64,000 nucleotides of DNA, taken from assembly GCF_040869035.1 (NCBI RefSeq), contig NZ_CP162100.1, positions 3,162,001 through 3,226,000 of the forward strand. Direction: 5' to 3'. The translations under genes and the position numbers were made by a program. Each line of letters starts with the position of its first letter. The first letter of the stretch is position 1. Below the pieces are notes generated by a model that did no database searches, was not told the DNA's origin, and saw only the letters and a program-made list of their open reading frames with translations. Origin of the DNA: Vibrio sp. NTOU-M3. GTDB lineage: Bacteria > Pseudomonadota > Gammaproteobacteria > Enterobacterales > Vibrionaceae. Of the stretch, positions 9,301 to 16,710 are shown one piece after another.

Positions 9301-9540
9301 GAGATCATCAAAATACTCCTCAGTTTGTAGTCGTTTAGTATCGAGGTAGAATACCCGAGTTGAAACCTGTTCTTTGCTAAGAACCGAATCAAGGCCTGCT
9401 TGAAACGAATCAGTCCAATAAAAGCCTTGATGATAGGAGTGAACCACAAGAACATCGTCATCTTGCGCAAAGGCGATGCAACTCCATATCAAGCTAAGCA
9501 AAGAAAGAATAATACGCTTCAAAACAACTCTCGGGTTCAA
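6382..9540 (-). CDS. Membrane c-di-GMP enzyme: periplasmic sensor, PAS, PAS, GGDEF, EAL
   Basis: A 1052-residue inner-membrane signalling protein. A signal peptide (to about residue 25) leads into a periplasmic binding-protein-like domain (about 27-310, ABC_sub_bind type), then one membrane helix (about 339-360). Two PAS domains follow (about 375-490 and 500-610), then GGDEF (620-785) and EAL (795-1045). The GGDEF motif is intact at 700-704, with no RxxD inhibitory site before it. The EAL signature reads EIL (831-833), but other EAL landmarks remain: INLSGHS, EITET, LDDFGSG, KIDGLFV, VAEFVEN. Net activity is uncertain, with phosphodiesterase likely. The start is TTG at 9540, or TTG at 9522, which has GAGAG five bases upstream. 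Confidence 0.87.
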   Translation of the reverse strand: MNPRVVLKRIILSLLSLIWSCIAFAQDDDVLVVHSYHQGFYWTDSFQAGLDSVLSKEQVSTRVFYLDTKRLQTEEYFDDLYQLFYTKLRSEKFKAIVVSDNNALALMKRLAPQLGDIPVLFGGINNYSPVLHQGLNATGVIEDTDILSTLSLIQRVQPQLKRLWIVSDYSKTGEAVREHVSRFIKLNPSYRKLIHFLTPNNPEELIAKVSSMDKNQAVLYWVYFRDDQGSLVSDDDWQAINQQSKAPIYLVHDIGMGAGAVGGMMQSGLMQGQQVANKLMGILDHPEQPMPKVEVGIPEIKFDYAAVRKWNLGIEGEAVSSFLNKPSSFTAKYQQELRVAGALVLLMLIVIMALVYYLSRLKKSELVAKQSQLLLEMVFDQSYHFIGILDAHGRVISSNSKLQWLFYHQDFRQDKPIWQHRHWEESAAQAVQRFFDSPECTQTTQFEAEIWHADEGAMVLEVTLKLLPELADNQAQYLFEARDITSRKVTEEKLYQREANLSHYYDKQPVMMVTLDGQNRIQQVNHFAEQLLGYVPSDILGHKLNEFYAHQDTLLPRQVLLQPKQALKGVWRRETEYQHANGETLWIRENIRPLAETGHLLIVGEDITEMKLLAQQLTYQAGHDLLTDTYNRNYFEIELHKALKEVEGYTRTHAMLFLDLDQLKVLNDTAGHEAGDTAIQFCASMLEDVLPYNAILARMGGDEFAILLRDCTERDAKEVARMIITTLSEQPFVWDEIRLNLTCSIGIRLIDHTAISPQMVHAQADTACHAAKEEGRNRFNLYCQDDEDLRQRQLEMESVNLVHHALANDRLELFAQRIINLNQDRSKNHFEILVRLKKADGEYISPAIFMPASERYNIAHLIDTQVVTKTLQWLESHPQAVEQLEMCSINLSGHSMGNQEFIAFLLETLDSSSVPCHKICLEITETAAMSNIKQAITLFSQLKALGCVIALDDFGSGLSSFGYLKQLPVDIVKIDGLFVRDMDVNEMDRVMVRSINDLAKQLGKKTVAEFVENTKIIDLLLELGVDYAQGYIIGKPKPLGDLVRNLHEEQKV

Positions 9541-9622
9541 GTGATATATCCGTTTATATTATCATTAGTGCTGATTTATTATACTTTGTCCGCCAACATT
9601 ACACACTTAGGGTGATTATTTT

Positions 9623-10087
9623 ATGCAAGCGACCAGCGCAAAATTAGACGATTTAGACCGTGCTATCCTAAAAACGCTGATGGAAGATGCCCGTACACCC
9701 TATGCGGAAATGGCGAAAATGTTTGATGTTAGTCCAGCGACTATTCACGTTCGGATTGAAAAGATGAAAGCTGCCGACATCATTCAAGGGACTGAAGTGA
9801 TCGTCGATACAAAAAAACTGGGGTATGACGTTTGCTGCTTTATTGGCATCAATTTGAATGCAGCACGTGACTATCATTCAGCACTTGAGAAGCTGAATGC
9901 CTTAGAAGAGGTGGTTGAAGCTTACTACACTACTGGCGCTTACAATATTTTTGTAAAACTCATGTGCAAGTCGATAGAAGAGCTTCAGTACGTATTGATC
10001 GATAAGTTACAGGCGATTGATGAAGTGCAATCAACCGAAACGTTGATCTCTTTACAAAACCCAATTAATCGCAATGTGAACCCATAA
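9623..10087 (+). CDS. asnC: Transcriptional regulator AsnC
   Basis: A 154-residue Lrp/AsnC-family regulator. The N-terminal HTH (LDRAILKTLMEDARTPYAEMAKMFDVSPATIHVRIEKMK) is followed by the RAM ligand-binding domain (GAYNIFVKLMCKSIEELQ). It is close to E. coli AsnC, which senses asparagine and controls asnA. No asnA is visible next door here, so its targets are open. It is divergent from the GGDEF/EAL gene through an 82-bp AT-rich gap, and a perfect terminator follows. Confidence 0.88.
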   Translation: MQATSAKLDDLDRAILKTLMEDARTPYAEMAKMFDVSPATIHVRIEKMKAADIIQGTEVIVDTKKLGYDVCCFIGINLNAARDYHSALEKLNALEEVVEAYYTTGAYNIFVKLMCKSIEELQYVLIDKLQAIDEVQSTETLISLQNPINRNVNP

Positions 10088-10114
10088 AAAAACTCACCTT
10101 AAGGTGAGTTTTTT
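10087..10114. terminator. Bidirectional terminator after asnC
   Basis: The stem is a perfect 20-bp palindrome AACTCACCTTAAGGTGAGTT (10091-10110) flanked by A and T runs. It serves both asnC and the convergent small gene at 10132. Confidence 0.9.
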
Positions 10115-10131
10115 AATTCTTGGATCTTCGC

Positions 10132-10416
10132 TTAACGTGATTGCAGGTAAGCTTTCAAGTCATCAACTGAAATACCCTGATCAGCAATCTCTTTTGCCAA
10201 GATTTCTACTTGTTCATCTTTACGTGCTTCAATGACCTGCTGAAATTGATAAACGATGTCTCTCAACATGGGTAGCGGAACCTGTTTTGCTGCACTACGA
10301 ATACGTTCACCACTTTGGTTACCTAGCTCGTTAAGCAACTTACCGAACATAATTTTTTCCGGAGAGTCTTCAAGTTGCTCCAACACGCGAGCCATTTCGT
10401 AAGTTGTCATCGACAT
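10132..10416 (-). CDS. Small all-helical unknown protein
   Basis: A 94-residue soluble protein predicted to be almost wholly helical (TYEMARVLEQLEDSPEKIMF, LPMLRDIVYQFQQVIEARKD), ending IADQGISVDDLKAYLQSR. That tail recalls the DG(I)-(S/D)-hydrophobic tail before the linker in H-NS-like proteins, but no DNA-binding domain is present, and I do not assign a family. The ATG at 10416 (or 10410) is chosen; the open frame extends to a TTG at 10485, with a less natural sequence. It lies 79 bp downstream of the Bcr/CflA gene on the same strand. Confidence 0.65.
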   Translation of the reverse strand: MSMTTYEMARVLEQLEDSPEKIMFGKLLNELGNQSGERIRSAAKQVPLPMLRDIVYQFQQVIEARKDEQVEILAKEIADQGISVDDLKAYLQSR

Positions 10417-10494
10417 TGTTGTTTTTTGTTCCACCACGAAGTCATTTAGAAGGCTCAAATATACACCGATTTTACTATTTGGCAAACACCGTAA

Positions 10495-11694
10495 TCAGTA
10501 AGACACCTTCACTTCATGCCACGCTCGCCCTGCCTTTGTGGCAAGAATTATCAAGCCGGGAGCAACCATAAACATCTGTAATGAGATCATAAGCTGAGGT
10601 TCAAGACCAAAACGTTGTATTGTTCCCACAACAAGGCCGGCACCACTCATTTGAAATAATCCCAGTAAAGCTGCTGCAGTCCCTGCTTTGTCACCAAATG
10701 GCGCTAATGCTTTCCCTGCTGCCGCTCCCATTATCCAAGCAAAACCAATTGAAGAGATAAAGATCGGTGCCATAAACGCCCAAGCAGCTTGAACCTGTGC
10801 CAATGTGAGCATAGTCGTCCCCGCAATTAGCAACATGCAAAGCCCAACACGCAACGTTAAGTGAGTACCAAAGCGATCCATGAATTTTGGTGCACTCATG
10901 CATGCCACAATATTTATCGCAGCATTAATACCAAACCAAAACGTAAATTGGTTCATCGTTAAGCCTAGATTTTCCATTAGTACAACGGGTGCAGACGTAA
11001 CGTACGCCAATATAACTGCCATGCCTAGCATGCACAGCGTGGCATGAAAGATAAATGTTGGTGTTTTCAGAACATCAAGGTAGCGTTCAAGTTTAAATAC
11101 GGGTGTTTTTGCTTTTTCAGGGTTGGTATCTTTAAACCCTATCAGCATCAACGTACCAACAAGAATGGCAAATCCAGCCATAAAGCTGAAATTCGATCGC
11201 CAGCCAAATTGCTGAGTTAACCAACTACCTAAAATCGGAGCCAGCGCAGGAATAAAACAAATAGCGCCATTTAGGTAACTGATCATTTTGCCGCTTTTTT
11301 CTGGTCCGTAAATATCGCGAACTGTTGCAAAGGCCGCTACAGATGTTGCGCACGCACCTAAGCCTTGTAGCAAGCGAGCCATTAACATCCACTCAATGTT
11401 TTGAGCACTCCACGCCAATAAAGCACTCAAACCGTAGATACCAATACCTGTCAATGCAACAGTTCGACGTCCGTATTTATCTGCAAGGGGACCAGCAAAC
11501 AATTGACCGATACCCATTGCAAATAAAAACCATGTGATGGTGTCCTGAGCAAGTGCATGTTCCACGTGAAACTCTCCCGAGATCATCGGTAGTGCAGGCA
11601 AATAAATATCGATCGCCAGCGGGCTGAATAACACCAACATCGTAATAAGAGAAAGAGAGAAAAAACTGACTGAAGTGGTAGACTTAACTTCCAT
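10495..11694 (-). CDS. Bcr/CflA-family multidrug efflux MFS transporter
   Basis: A 399-residue inner-membrane MFS protein with twelve predicted helices. Family motifs are the first-helix LFSPLAIDIYLPALPMI, motif A GPLADKYGRRTVALTGIG, and RLLQGLGACATSVAAFATVRDIYG (drug:H+ antiporter-1 type). It likely exports toxic compounds by proton exchange; the substrate is unknown. The ATG start at 11694 fits the family. A near-consensus parS site lies inside its 5' part. Confidence 0.87.
   Translation of the reverse strand: MEVKSTTSVSFFSLSLITMLVLFSPLAIDIYLPALPMISGEFHVEHALAQDTITWFLFAMGIGQLFAGPLADKYGRRTVALTGIGIYGLSALLAWSAQNIEWMLMARLLQGLGACATSVAAFATVRDIYGPEKSGKMISYLNGAICFIPALAPILGSWLTQQFGWRSNFSFMAGFAILVGTLMLIGFKDTNPEKAKTPVFKLERYLDVLKTPTFIFHATLCMLGMAVILAYVTSAPVVLMENLGLTMNQFTFWFGINAAINIVACMSAPKFMDRFGTHLTLRVGLCMLLIAGTTMLTLAQVQAAWAFMAPIFISSIGFAWIMGAAAGKALAPFGDKAGTAAALLGLFQMSGAGLVVGTIQRFGLEPQLMISLQMFMVAPGLIILATKAGRAWHEVKVSY
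11558..11573. promoter_or_regulatory. parS-like ParB-binding site (one mismatch), inside MFS gene
   Basis: TGTTCCACGTGAAACT matches the 16-bp parS consensus TGTTNCACGTGAAACA at every fixed base but the last. It lies within codons for EFHVEH of the Bcr/CflA gene, about 43 kb from oriC. Two perfect sites follow at 16666 and 20575. Confidence 0.7.
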
Positions 11695-11816
11695 AACAAC
11701 ACCGAATTACATAACTTGCCGCTATCTTAACGTCAGTGTTGGATGATACCTAATGACATCATTTCATTTCATGATATTCCAAATTAAGAAATGATAAATG
11801 TAGGTTTGGATAGAGG

Positions 11817-11857
11817 GCTATTTAAACCTTCTTGAATAGTTTGAAGGTTTAAATAGC
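11817..11857. terminator. Long AT-rich hairpin after alcohol dehydrogenase gene
   Basis: A perfect 15-bp inverted repeat (11817-11831 with 11843-11857, 11-base loop) lies 24 bp beyond the dehydrogenase stop codon. No T run follows, so the intrinsic-terminator call is tentative. The rest of 11695-11880 shows no other feature. Confidence 0.5.
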
Positions 11858-11880
11858 AAAGAACTTAATTGCCGATCACG

Positions 11881-13041
11881 CTAGAGTGCTGAGGTTAAGA
11901 TTTTTTTAACGTCTTCCAACGTTAAGGTTCCAGTTTCAGACAGTTGTGTCGCACCGATTTTCTCAAGGTTTGAGGTGACTTTTTCAATAACACTCGCATC
12001 AATGTCGTAATGAGACAATTGAGTTTGTATCCCTAGCGAATTGAAAAAGTCCTCGGTCTTATCTATCGCCAAGTCAATGCGCGCATCTCCGCTTCCTTCA
12101 TATAAGCCCCAGACGCGTTCCGCATATTGAATGAGTTTCTCACGCTTGTGTTCCTTTCTCACTCGAAGTAAGTGAGGAAGTACTATCGCCAAAGTCCTAC
12201 CATGCGCGATGCCATGTAAACATGTCAATTCATGGCCAATCATATGTGTCGACCAGTCTTGAGGCACACCAACACCGATTAAACCATTTAGTGCATTGGT
12301 TGCGGCCCAAACGAAATTCTTTCTTGCTTCGATGTTTGCGTTATCGTGGACAGTGATGGCACCAATATCAATCAAGTTGAGTAGTAATCCTTCCGCCATT
12401 CTGTCCTGAACGGCAGCACCGCATGGATACGTCAGGTATTGCTCTATCACGTGAACGAAAGCATCAGCAACACCATCAGCCACTTGTTGTGTACTTAGCG
12501 TCAACGTCAATGTGGGATCCAAAAAGGAAAATTCCGGAAAAACCAGTGGTGACATAAAGACATATTTCTGCGCTTGGTAGGTTATAACCCCAGCAGGATT
12601 AGCCTCTGAACCTGTCGCGGGTAGTGTAACGACACAGCCAACCTTTGTCGCTTGCTTGACCGGAGCGGGTGTAAACCCGTTAAACAACAACGCTTGATAG
12701 TCATCGCCTTCATGGTTCATAGCCAGCGCAATAAACTTAGTTCCGTCCATAACAGAACCGCCGCCAACAGCGAGTAAAAAGTCCACACTTTCTTGCTTAG
12801 CGAGTTGCACTCCCTGCTCTAGCGTTTCATACGCCGGATTTGCACCAATACCACCAAACTCAATGATGCTTCTTTTTCCAAGGGCCGCTTTTACTTTGTC
12901 GATGGTTCCAAATTTAACGGCACTTTGACCACCATAGGTGATCATTACCTTTGCATCTTGCGGTACTAATGTATCGAGCTCATTTAATCGACCCTCCCCA
13001 AATATAATCCGTGTTGGGTTATAGAAATCAAAGTTTTCCAT
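11881..13041 (-). CDS. Iron-containing alcohol dehydrogenase, YqhD-like
   Basis: A 386-residue group III dehydrogenase that reduces aldehydes or oxidises alcohols with NAD(P)H. The cofactor loop is AVGGGSVMDGTKFIAL, with TLPATGSEANPAGVI nearby. Metal ligands are seen in DGVADAFVHVIEQYL (D and H) and HELTCLHGIAHGRTLAIVLPH (two His). The sequence resembles E. coli YqhD (NADPH aldehyde reductase), including the start FDFYNPTRIIFGEGRL. The ATG at 13041 has GAGGAAC upstream. It follows the unknown gene at 13108 by 66 bp and probably shares its promoter; a LysR regulator is divergent. Confidence 0.9.
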   Translation of the reverse strand: MENFDFYNPTRIIFGEGRLNELDTLVPQDAKVMITYGGQSAVKFGTIDKVKAALGKRSIIEFGGIGANPAYETLEQGVQLAKQESVDFLLAVGGGSVMDGTKFIALAMNHEGDDYQALLFNGFTPAPVKQATKVGCVVTLPATGSEANPAGVITYQAQKYVFMSPLVFPEFSFLDPTLTLTLSTQQVADGVADAFVHVIEQYLTYPCGAAVQDRMAEGLLLNLIDIGAITVHDNANIEARKNFVWAATNALNGLIGVGVPQDWSTHMIGHELTCLHGIAHGRTLAIVLPHLLRVRKEHKREKLIQYAERVWGLYEGSGDARIDLAIDKTEDFFNSLGIQTQLSHYDIDASVIEKVTSNLEKIGATQLSETGTLTLEDVKKILTSAL

Positions 13042-13107
13042 TGCTGTTCCTCAAATAGTGAAATCTACTGCGACTATGTATTTATTCTTAACTGCCATGA
13101 GGCCGCT

Positions 13108-13584
13108 TTACGGCTTTCTTAGATCTTGCAGAGGTGATTGAGATTTTAAGCGTTGATAGTCATTGATACATAGCTGCTCAAATGCAAGGGCAACCCAACC
13201 ACTGACCAGCATGTCGTACCATGGTTCAACACCACTTGCCGCGACAACGGTATTCCCATGTACAAATGAGCCATAAAACAACATATCATTGTCATCTAAC
13301 GCCGACGGATGCATTTGCTGAAATGAGATGTCGGATACCGAATTACGCCAAGCTAATTTCGCCTTCTTTCGCGCAAATTGGTCAAAAGGCGCCTTCCATT
13401 CAGAAGGAGTACCTATAGACTCCTGATACAGTATTGCATCTTCAAAATCAGCCTCCCAAGGCTTGACTCTTGGATCCATTACCACAATATGCAACTGAGG
13501 TTGAAATGTTCTTCGAAAAAGCCTATCTATTGATGGTTTAACTAACTCAATTGCATCTTTCACAACTTCAATATTGTCTCTCAC
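13108..13584 (-). CDS. Unknown protein, possibly GlcG/HbpS-like
   Basis: A 158-residue soluble protein. The segment IVVMDPRVKPWEADF, a helix with KKAKLAWRNSV, and GNTVVAASGVEPWYDMLVSGWVALAFEQL follow the order seen in GlcG/HbpS-type small domains, but the match is weak and by eye. The GTG at 13584 is chosen because AAAAGGA sits seven bases upstream; the open frame extends to a TTG at 13608. It probably forms an operon with the alcohol dehydrogenase gene. Confidence 0.6.
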   Translation of the reverse strand: MRDNIEVVKDAIELVKPSIDRLFRRTFQPQLHIVVMDPRVKPWEADFEDAILYQESIGTPSEWKAPFDQFARKKAKLAWRNSVSDISFQQMHPSALDDNDMLFYGSFVHGNTVVAASGVEPWYDMLVSGWVALAFEQLCINDYQRLKSQSPLQDLRKP

Positions 13585-13708
13585 GTTAAGTCCTTTTAAT
13601 CTAGTCAATGTGTTGGTTCAATAATTACCACCTTCACCTTTAATGACCGTGGTAAGTCGTCTTCATAGTCATCACATCTAAACCTTGCAGGATATTTATA
13701 AAATTACT

Positions 13709-13725
13709 AATGACGTATAGTCATT
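13709..13725. promoter_or_regulatory. Inverted repeat in LysR divergent promoter region
   Basis: AATGAC-N5-GTCATT is a perfect 6-5-6 dyad 26 bp before the LysR start and 124 bp before the divergent gene. It has the shape of a LysR autoregulatory site, but no binding data support it. Confidence 0.3.
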
Positions 13726-13751
13726 TTTGATATTCGATTTTGGAAATTCGT

Positions 13752-14702
13752 ATGAGCATAGAAAAGCTAGCAAGAATGGATTTGAACCTAATGGTCTGCC
13801 TTAAGGTGCTTATTGAAGAGAAAAGTGTTACGAAAACAGCATCGAAACTATGCTTAAGCCAATCAGCAGTCAGTAAAGCACTCTCAAAGCTTCGTATTCA
13901 GTTTGATGACCCTCTTTTTATTCGCAACGCTCATGGCATTACGCCGACGCCAAAAGCTTTGTTTCTTAAACCCAAACTTGATGCACTAATAAAGCAGCTA
14001 GAACTATTAACGCACCCTGAACAGTTTTCACCAGCAACGAGCGACTATCGATTTCAAATAGCAGCGGTTGAAAGTGTTTACCCTTTGATCTTGCCGTATT
14101 TTTTACCTGAGGTATTTAAACAAGCACCTGGTGTCACCATCAGTACTCACGCTTGGTCTGATCAAACATTTAAGCAGATTCAACGTGGTGAAATTGATTT
14201 TGGTATTACCGGGAAGGATATCGATATCAATGACGCCAAACTAACCATGTTGCCACCAAATAATGTCTGTGAGCAGGAAATCTACCGTGACAGTCAGATG
14301 TGTTTACTACGCAAAGACCACCCTGCACTTTCTGAACCATGGGACCTAGATAAATACCTTGAGCAAAGGCATGTTCAGGTGCGTTGCGATGGAAATGACC
14401 GTTGGCTATTGGATTATCGCCTCGCTGATATTGGCAAAGAACGTGATATCGCAATTACGGTTCCTGACTTTAACAGCGCTGCGAGTTTGTGCTCCTACAC
14501 TGATTTTATTTTTACAGCCCCAAGCCATTTCGTTAACCTCACATCGAAACAGCTCAATCTGGCAGTATTGCCATTGCCACTAGAGTTTCCACCAATGGCC
14601 TACACCCTATTTTGGCATCAAGAACGTGAAAATGACCCGGCTCTGGTTTGGATTCGCCAGATCATTCACGATTACATCAATCATAAAATCAAACCTACGT
14701 GA
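13752..14702 (+). CDS. LysR-family transcriptional regulator
   Basis: A 316-residue LTTR. The N-terminal winged HTH is MDLNLMVCLKVLIEEKSVTKTASKLCLSQSAVSKALSKLR, and the C-terminal effector domain follows from about residue 90. The style (MDLNLL, SQSAVSKALSKLR, GITPTPKA) is that of the NodD/LeuO-like branch. It is divergent from the unknown-alcohol dehydrogenase pair and is the natural candidate to control it (inference). The ATG at 13752 is preferred over an in-frame TTG at 13740. The inducer is unknown. Confidence 0.88.
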   Translation: MSIEKLARMDLNLMVCLKVLIEEKSVTKTASKLCLSQSAVSKALSKLRIQFDDPLFIRNAHGITPTPKALFLKPKLDALIKQLELLTHPEQFSPATSDYRFQIAAVESVYPLILPYFLPEVFKQAPGVTISTHAWSDQTFKQIQRGEIDFGITGKDIDINDAKLTMLPPNNVCEQEIYRDSQMCLLRKDHPALSEPWDLDKYLEQRHVQVRCDGNDRWLLDYRLADIGKERDIAITVPDFNSAASLCSYTDFIFTAPSHFVNLTSKQLNLAVLPLPLEFPPMAYTLFWHQERENDPALVWIRQIIHDYINHKIKPT

Positions 14703-14791
14703 GATCGTTTGCAGCCACAAAACAAAAAGAGTAGCTTATTGCCATTGTCCGCCAAATGAACGGACACTTGATAACATTGAAGGATGAACAG

Positions 14792-16582
14792 ATGCCAACC
14801 GTAACAGAACAACGATTGTTAGATATTCGCCAATGGCTTGCACAGCATAATATCGATGCCCTTCTTGTCCCTCATGAAGACGAATATTTGGGTGAATATG
14901 TACCTGCGCATAACGAACGCCTTCATTGGCTAACTGGTTTTACCGGTTCTGCTGGTGCTGCGGTGATCACCAAAGACAAAGCCGCTATCTTTGTTGATGG
15001 TCGCTACACGGTACAAGTGACGAAGCAGGTTCCTGCTGATCTATTCGAATACCGCCATCTGATTGAAGAGCCTACGCTGGATTGGATTAAAGATCATCTT
15101 GCGAATGGTGCGTCTGTAGCAATTGACCCTCGCATGCACAACTCTGCTTGGCTAGACATGGCACAAGCAAAACTTGCTGGCGCACTTGAGCTTAAGATTC
15201 TCAACAGCAATCCAATTGATGAGCTTTGGCACGACCGCCCAGCACCTATCGTTTCTGATGTTTTCCTAATGCAAACGGAGGCTGCAGGTCAATCAAGTGA
15301 AAGCAAACGCCAAGAAATTGCAGAGCTAATGAAAAAAGCCGGCGCAGACAGCGCAGTGATCACAGCACTTGATTCTATCTGTTGGTTGCTCAACGTTCGT
15401 GGTCTTGATGTATCTCGCCTACCGGTTTTGCTTTCTCACGCGATTCTGCACTCAGATTCAAGCGTGGAATACTTCCTAGATCCAGCTCGCCTACCTGCTA
15501 AATTTGACGCTCATGTTGGTGCGGGTGTGACAGTTCATCACCCAGAAGCACTGCAAGCACGACTAGAAACTCTAACTGGCAAGAATGTACTGGTTGACCC
15601 TGCGACAAGTAACGCATGGTTTAAGTTGGTTCTACAAAATGCTGGCGCATCAGTGGTGAGTAAAGCTGATCCATGCCTAATGCCAAAAGCGGCGAAGAAC
15701 GCAGTTGAAATCGCAGGTATGAAAGCGTGTCATATCCGCGATGGCGTGGCGATGAGTAAGTTCCTATCTTGGTTAGATGCAGAAGTCGTTGCGGGTAATC
15801 TGCACGATGAAGCGGCACTGGCTGATAAGCTAGAGGCATTTCGCCGTGAAGATCCAACCTTGAAAGATCTAAGCTTCGATACCATTTCAGCAGCAGGTGG
15901 CAATGCAGCTATGTGTCACTACAACCACGAGAACCAACCTGAACCAGGTAAGCTAGAACTGAACACGCTTTACCTAGTGGATTCAGGCGGTCAGTACCTA
16001 GATGGCACGACAGACATCACGCGTACTATTGCGATCGGTCAGCCTTCACAAGAGATGATTAAACAATTCACTCTTGCACTAAAAGGTCACATCGGTGTTG
16101 CTCGTGCACGCTTCCCGAAAGGCACACGTGGTTACCAAATCGATACGCTAGCTCGTCAGCACCTGTGGGCGGAAGGCTACGATTACGATCACGGTACTGG
16201 TCACGGTGTTGGTCACTTCCTAAATGTTCATGAAGGTCCAGCGAGCATTTCGAAGAAGCAAATCGACGTGCCTCTAACAGAAGGTATGGTGTTGTCCAAC
16301 GAGCCAGGTTATTACCGTGCAGATGCGTTTGGTATCCGTATTGAAAACCTAGAGCTTGTTGTTGAAACACCAACTAACGGTGACTTCCCTGTTCTATCAT
16401 TTGAGTCGCTAACACGCTGTCCAATCGACAAGCGCAATATCAACGTTGATATGCTAACTCGCCCAGAACTTGCTTGGCTGAATGACTACCATCAGAAAGT
16501 ATGGGATGAGATCAGCCCGCTGGTTGAAGGTGATGTGAAAGAGTGGCTTCGTCAAGCAACGCTACCAGTAGCACACAGCTAG
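14792..16582 (+). CDS. M24B aminopeptidase P-type (Xaa-Pro) peptidase
   Basis: A 596-residue cytosolic metallopeptidase with three domains: two creatinase-like N-terminal domains and the pita-bread catalytic domain. It should remove N-terminal residues ahead of proline. Dinuclear metal ligands are visible: YLVDSGGQYLDGTTDITRT (two Asp), HGTGHGVGHFLNVHEG (His), SNEPGYY (Glu) and GIRIENL (Glu). The length fits the long eukaryote-like form (about 600) rather than E. coli PepP (441). The ATG at 14792 has GAAGGA eight bases upstream; an earlier ATG at 14756 lacks support. The last Ser codon and stop lie in a heptamer repeat. Confidence 0.9.
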   Translation: MPTVTEQRLLDIRQWLAQHNIDALLVPHEDEYLGEYVPAHNERLHWLTGFTGSAGAAVITKDKAAIFVDGRYTVQVTKQVPADLFEYRHLIEEPTLDWIKDHLANGASVAIDPRMHNSAWLDMAQAKLAGALELKILNSNPIDELWHDRPAPIVSDVFLMQTEAAGQSSESKRQEIAELMKKAGADSAVITALDSICWLLNVRGLDVSRLPVLLSHAILHSDSSVEYFLDPARLPAKFDAHVGAGVTVHHPEALQARLETLTGKNVLVDPATSNAWFKLVLQNAGASVVSKADPCLMPKAAKNAVEIAGMKACHIRDGVAMSKFLSWLDAEVVAGNLHDEAALADKLEAFRREDPTLKDLSFDTISAAGGNAAMCHYNHENQPEPGKLELNTLYLVDSGGQYLDGTTDITRTIAIGQPSQEMIKQFTLALKGHIGVARARFPKGTRGYQIDTLARQHLWAEGYDYDHGTGHGVGHFLNVHEGPASISKKQIDVPLTEGMVLSNEPGYYRADAFGIRIENLELVVETPTNGDFPVLSFESLTRCPIDKRNINVDMLTRPELAWLNDYHQKVWDEISPLVEGDVKEWLRQATLPVAHS

Positions 16583-16618
16583 AAGCTAGAAGCTAGAAGC
16601 TAGAAGCTAGAAGCTAGA
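16577..16618. repeat. Tandem heptamer repeat, six copies of AGCTAGA
   Basis: Six exact head-to-tail copies of AGCTAGA cover 42 bp. The first copy supplies the end of the last Ser codon and the TAG stop of the aminopeptidase gene. A change in copy number would not alter the protein. It is immediately followed by the terminator and then parS. Confidence 0.95.
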
Positions 16619-16626
16619 AAAAAGTA

Positions 16627-16660
16627 GAGGGTTGATGTTTTGCATCAACCCTCTTTTTTT
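16627..16660 (+). terminator. Terminator of the aminopeptidase P gene
   Basis: A perfect 11-bp stem GAGGGTTGATG/CATCAACCCTC (16627-16637 with 16643-16653, TTTTG loop) is followed by seven T. Confidence 0.92.
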
Positions 16661-16665
16661 GCCTA

Positions 16666-16681
16666 TGTTTCACGTGAAACA
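16666..16681. promoter_or_regulatory. parS: parS centromere site (perfect)
   Basis: TGTTTCACGTGAAACA is an exact match to the 16-bp parS palindrome bound by chromosomal ParB. It lies between the aminopeptidase terminator and the end of thiH, in a non-coding gap, about 38 kb from oriC. V. cholerae chromosome 1 carries its parS1 sites in this same gene neighbourhood. Confidence 0.95.
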
Positions 16682-16710
16682 TAACGATGACCAGTGGCTT
16701 TCTTTGCTAC

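Noticed and set aside
16577..16618. Heptamer array as a CRISPR remnant
   Set aside because: Units are only 7 bp, with no spacers and no cas genes.
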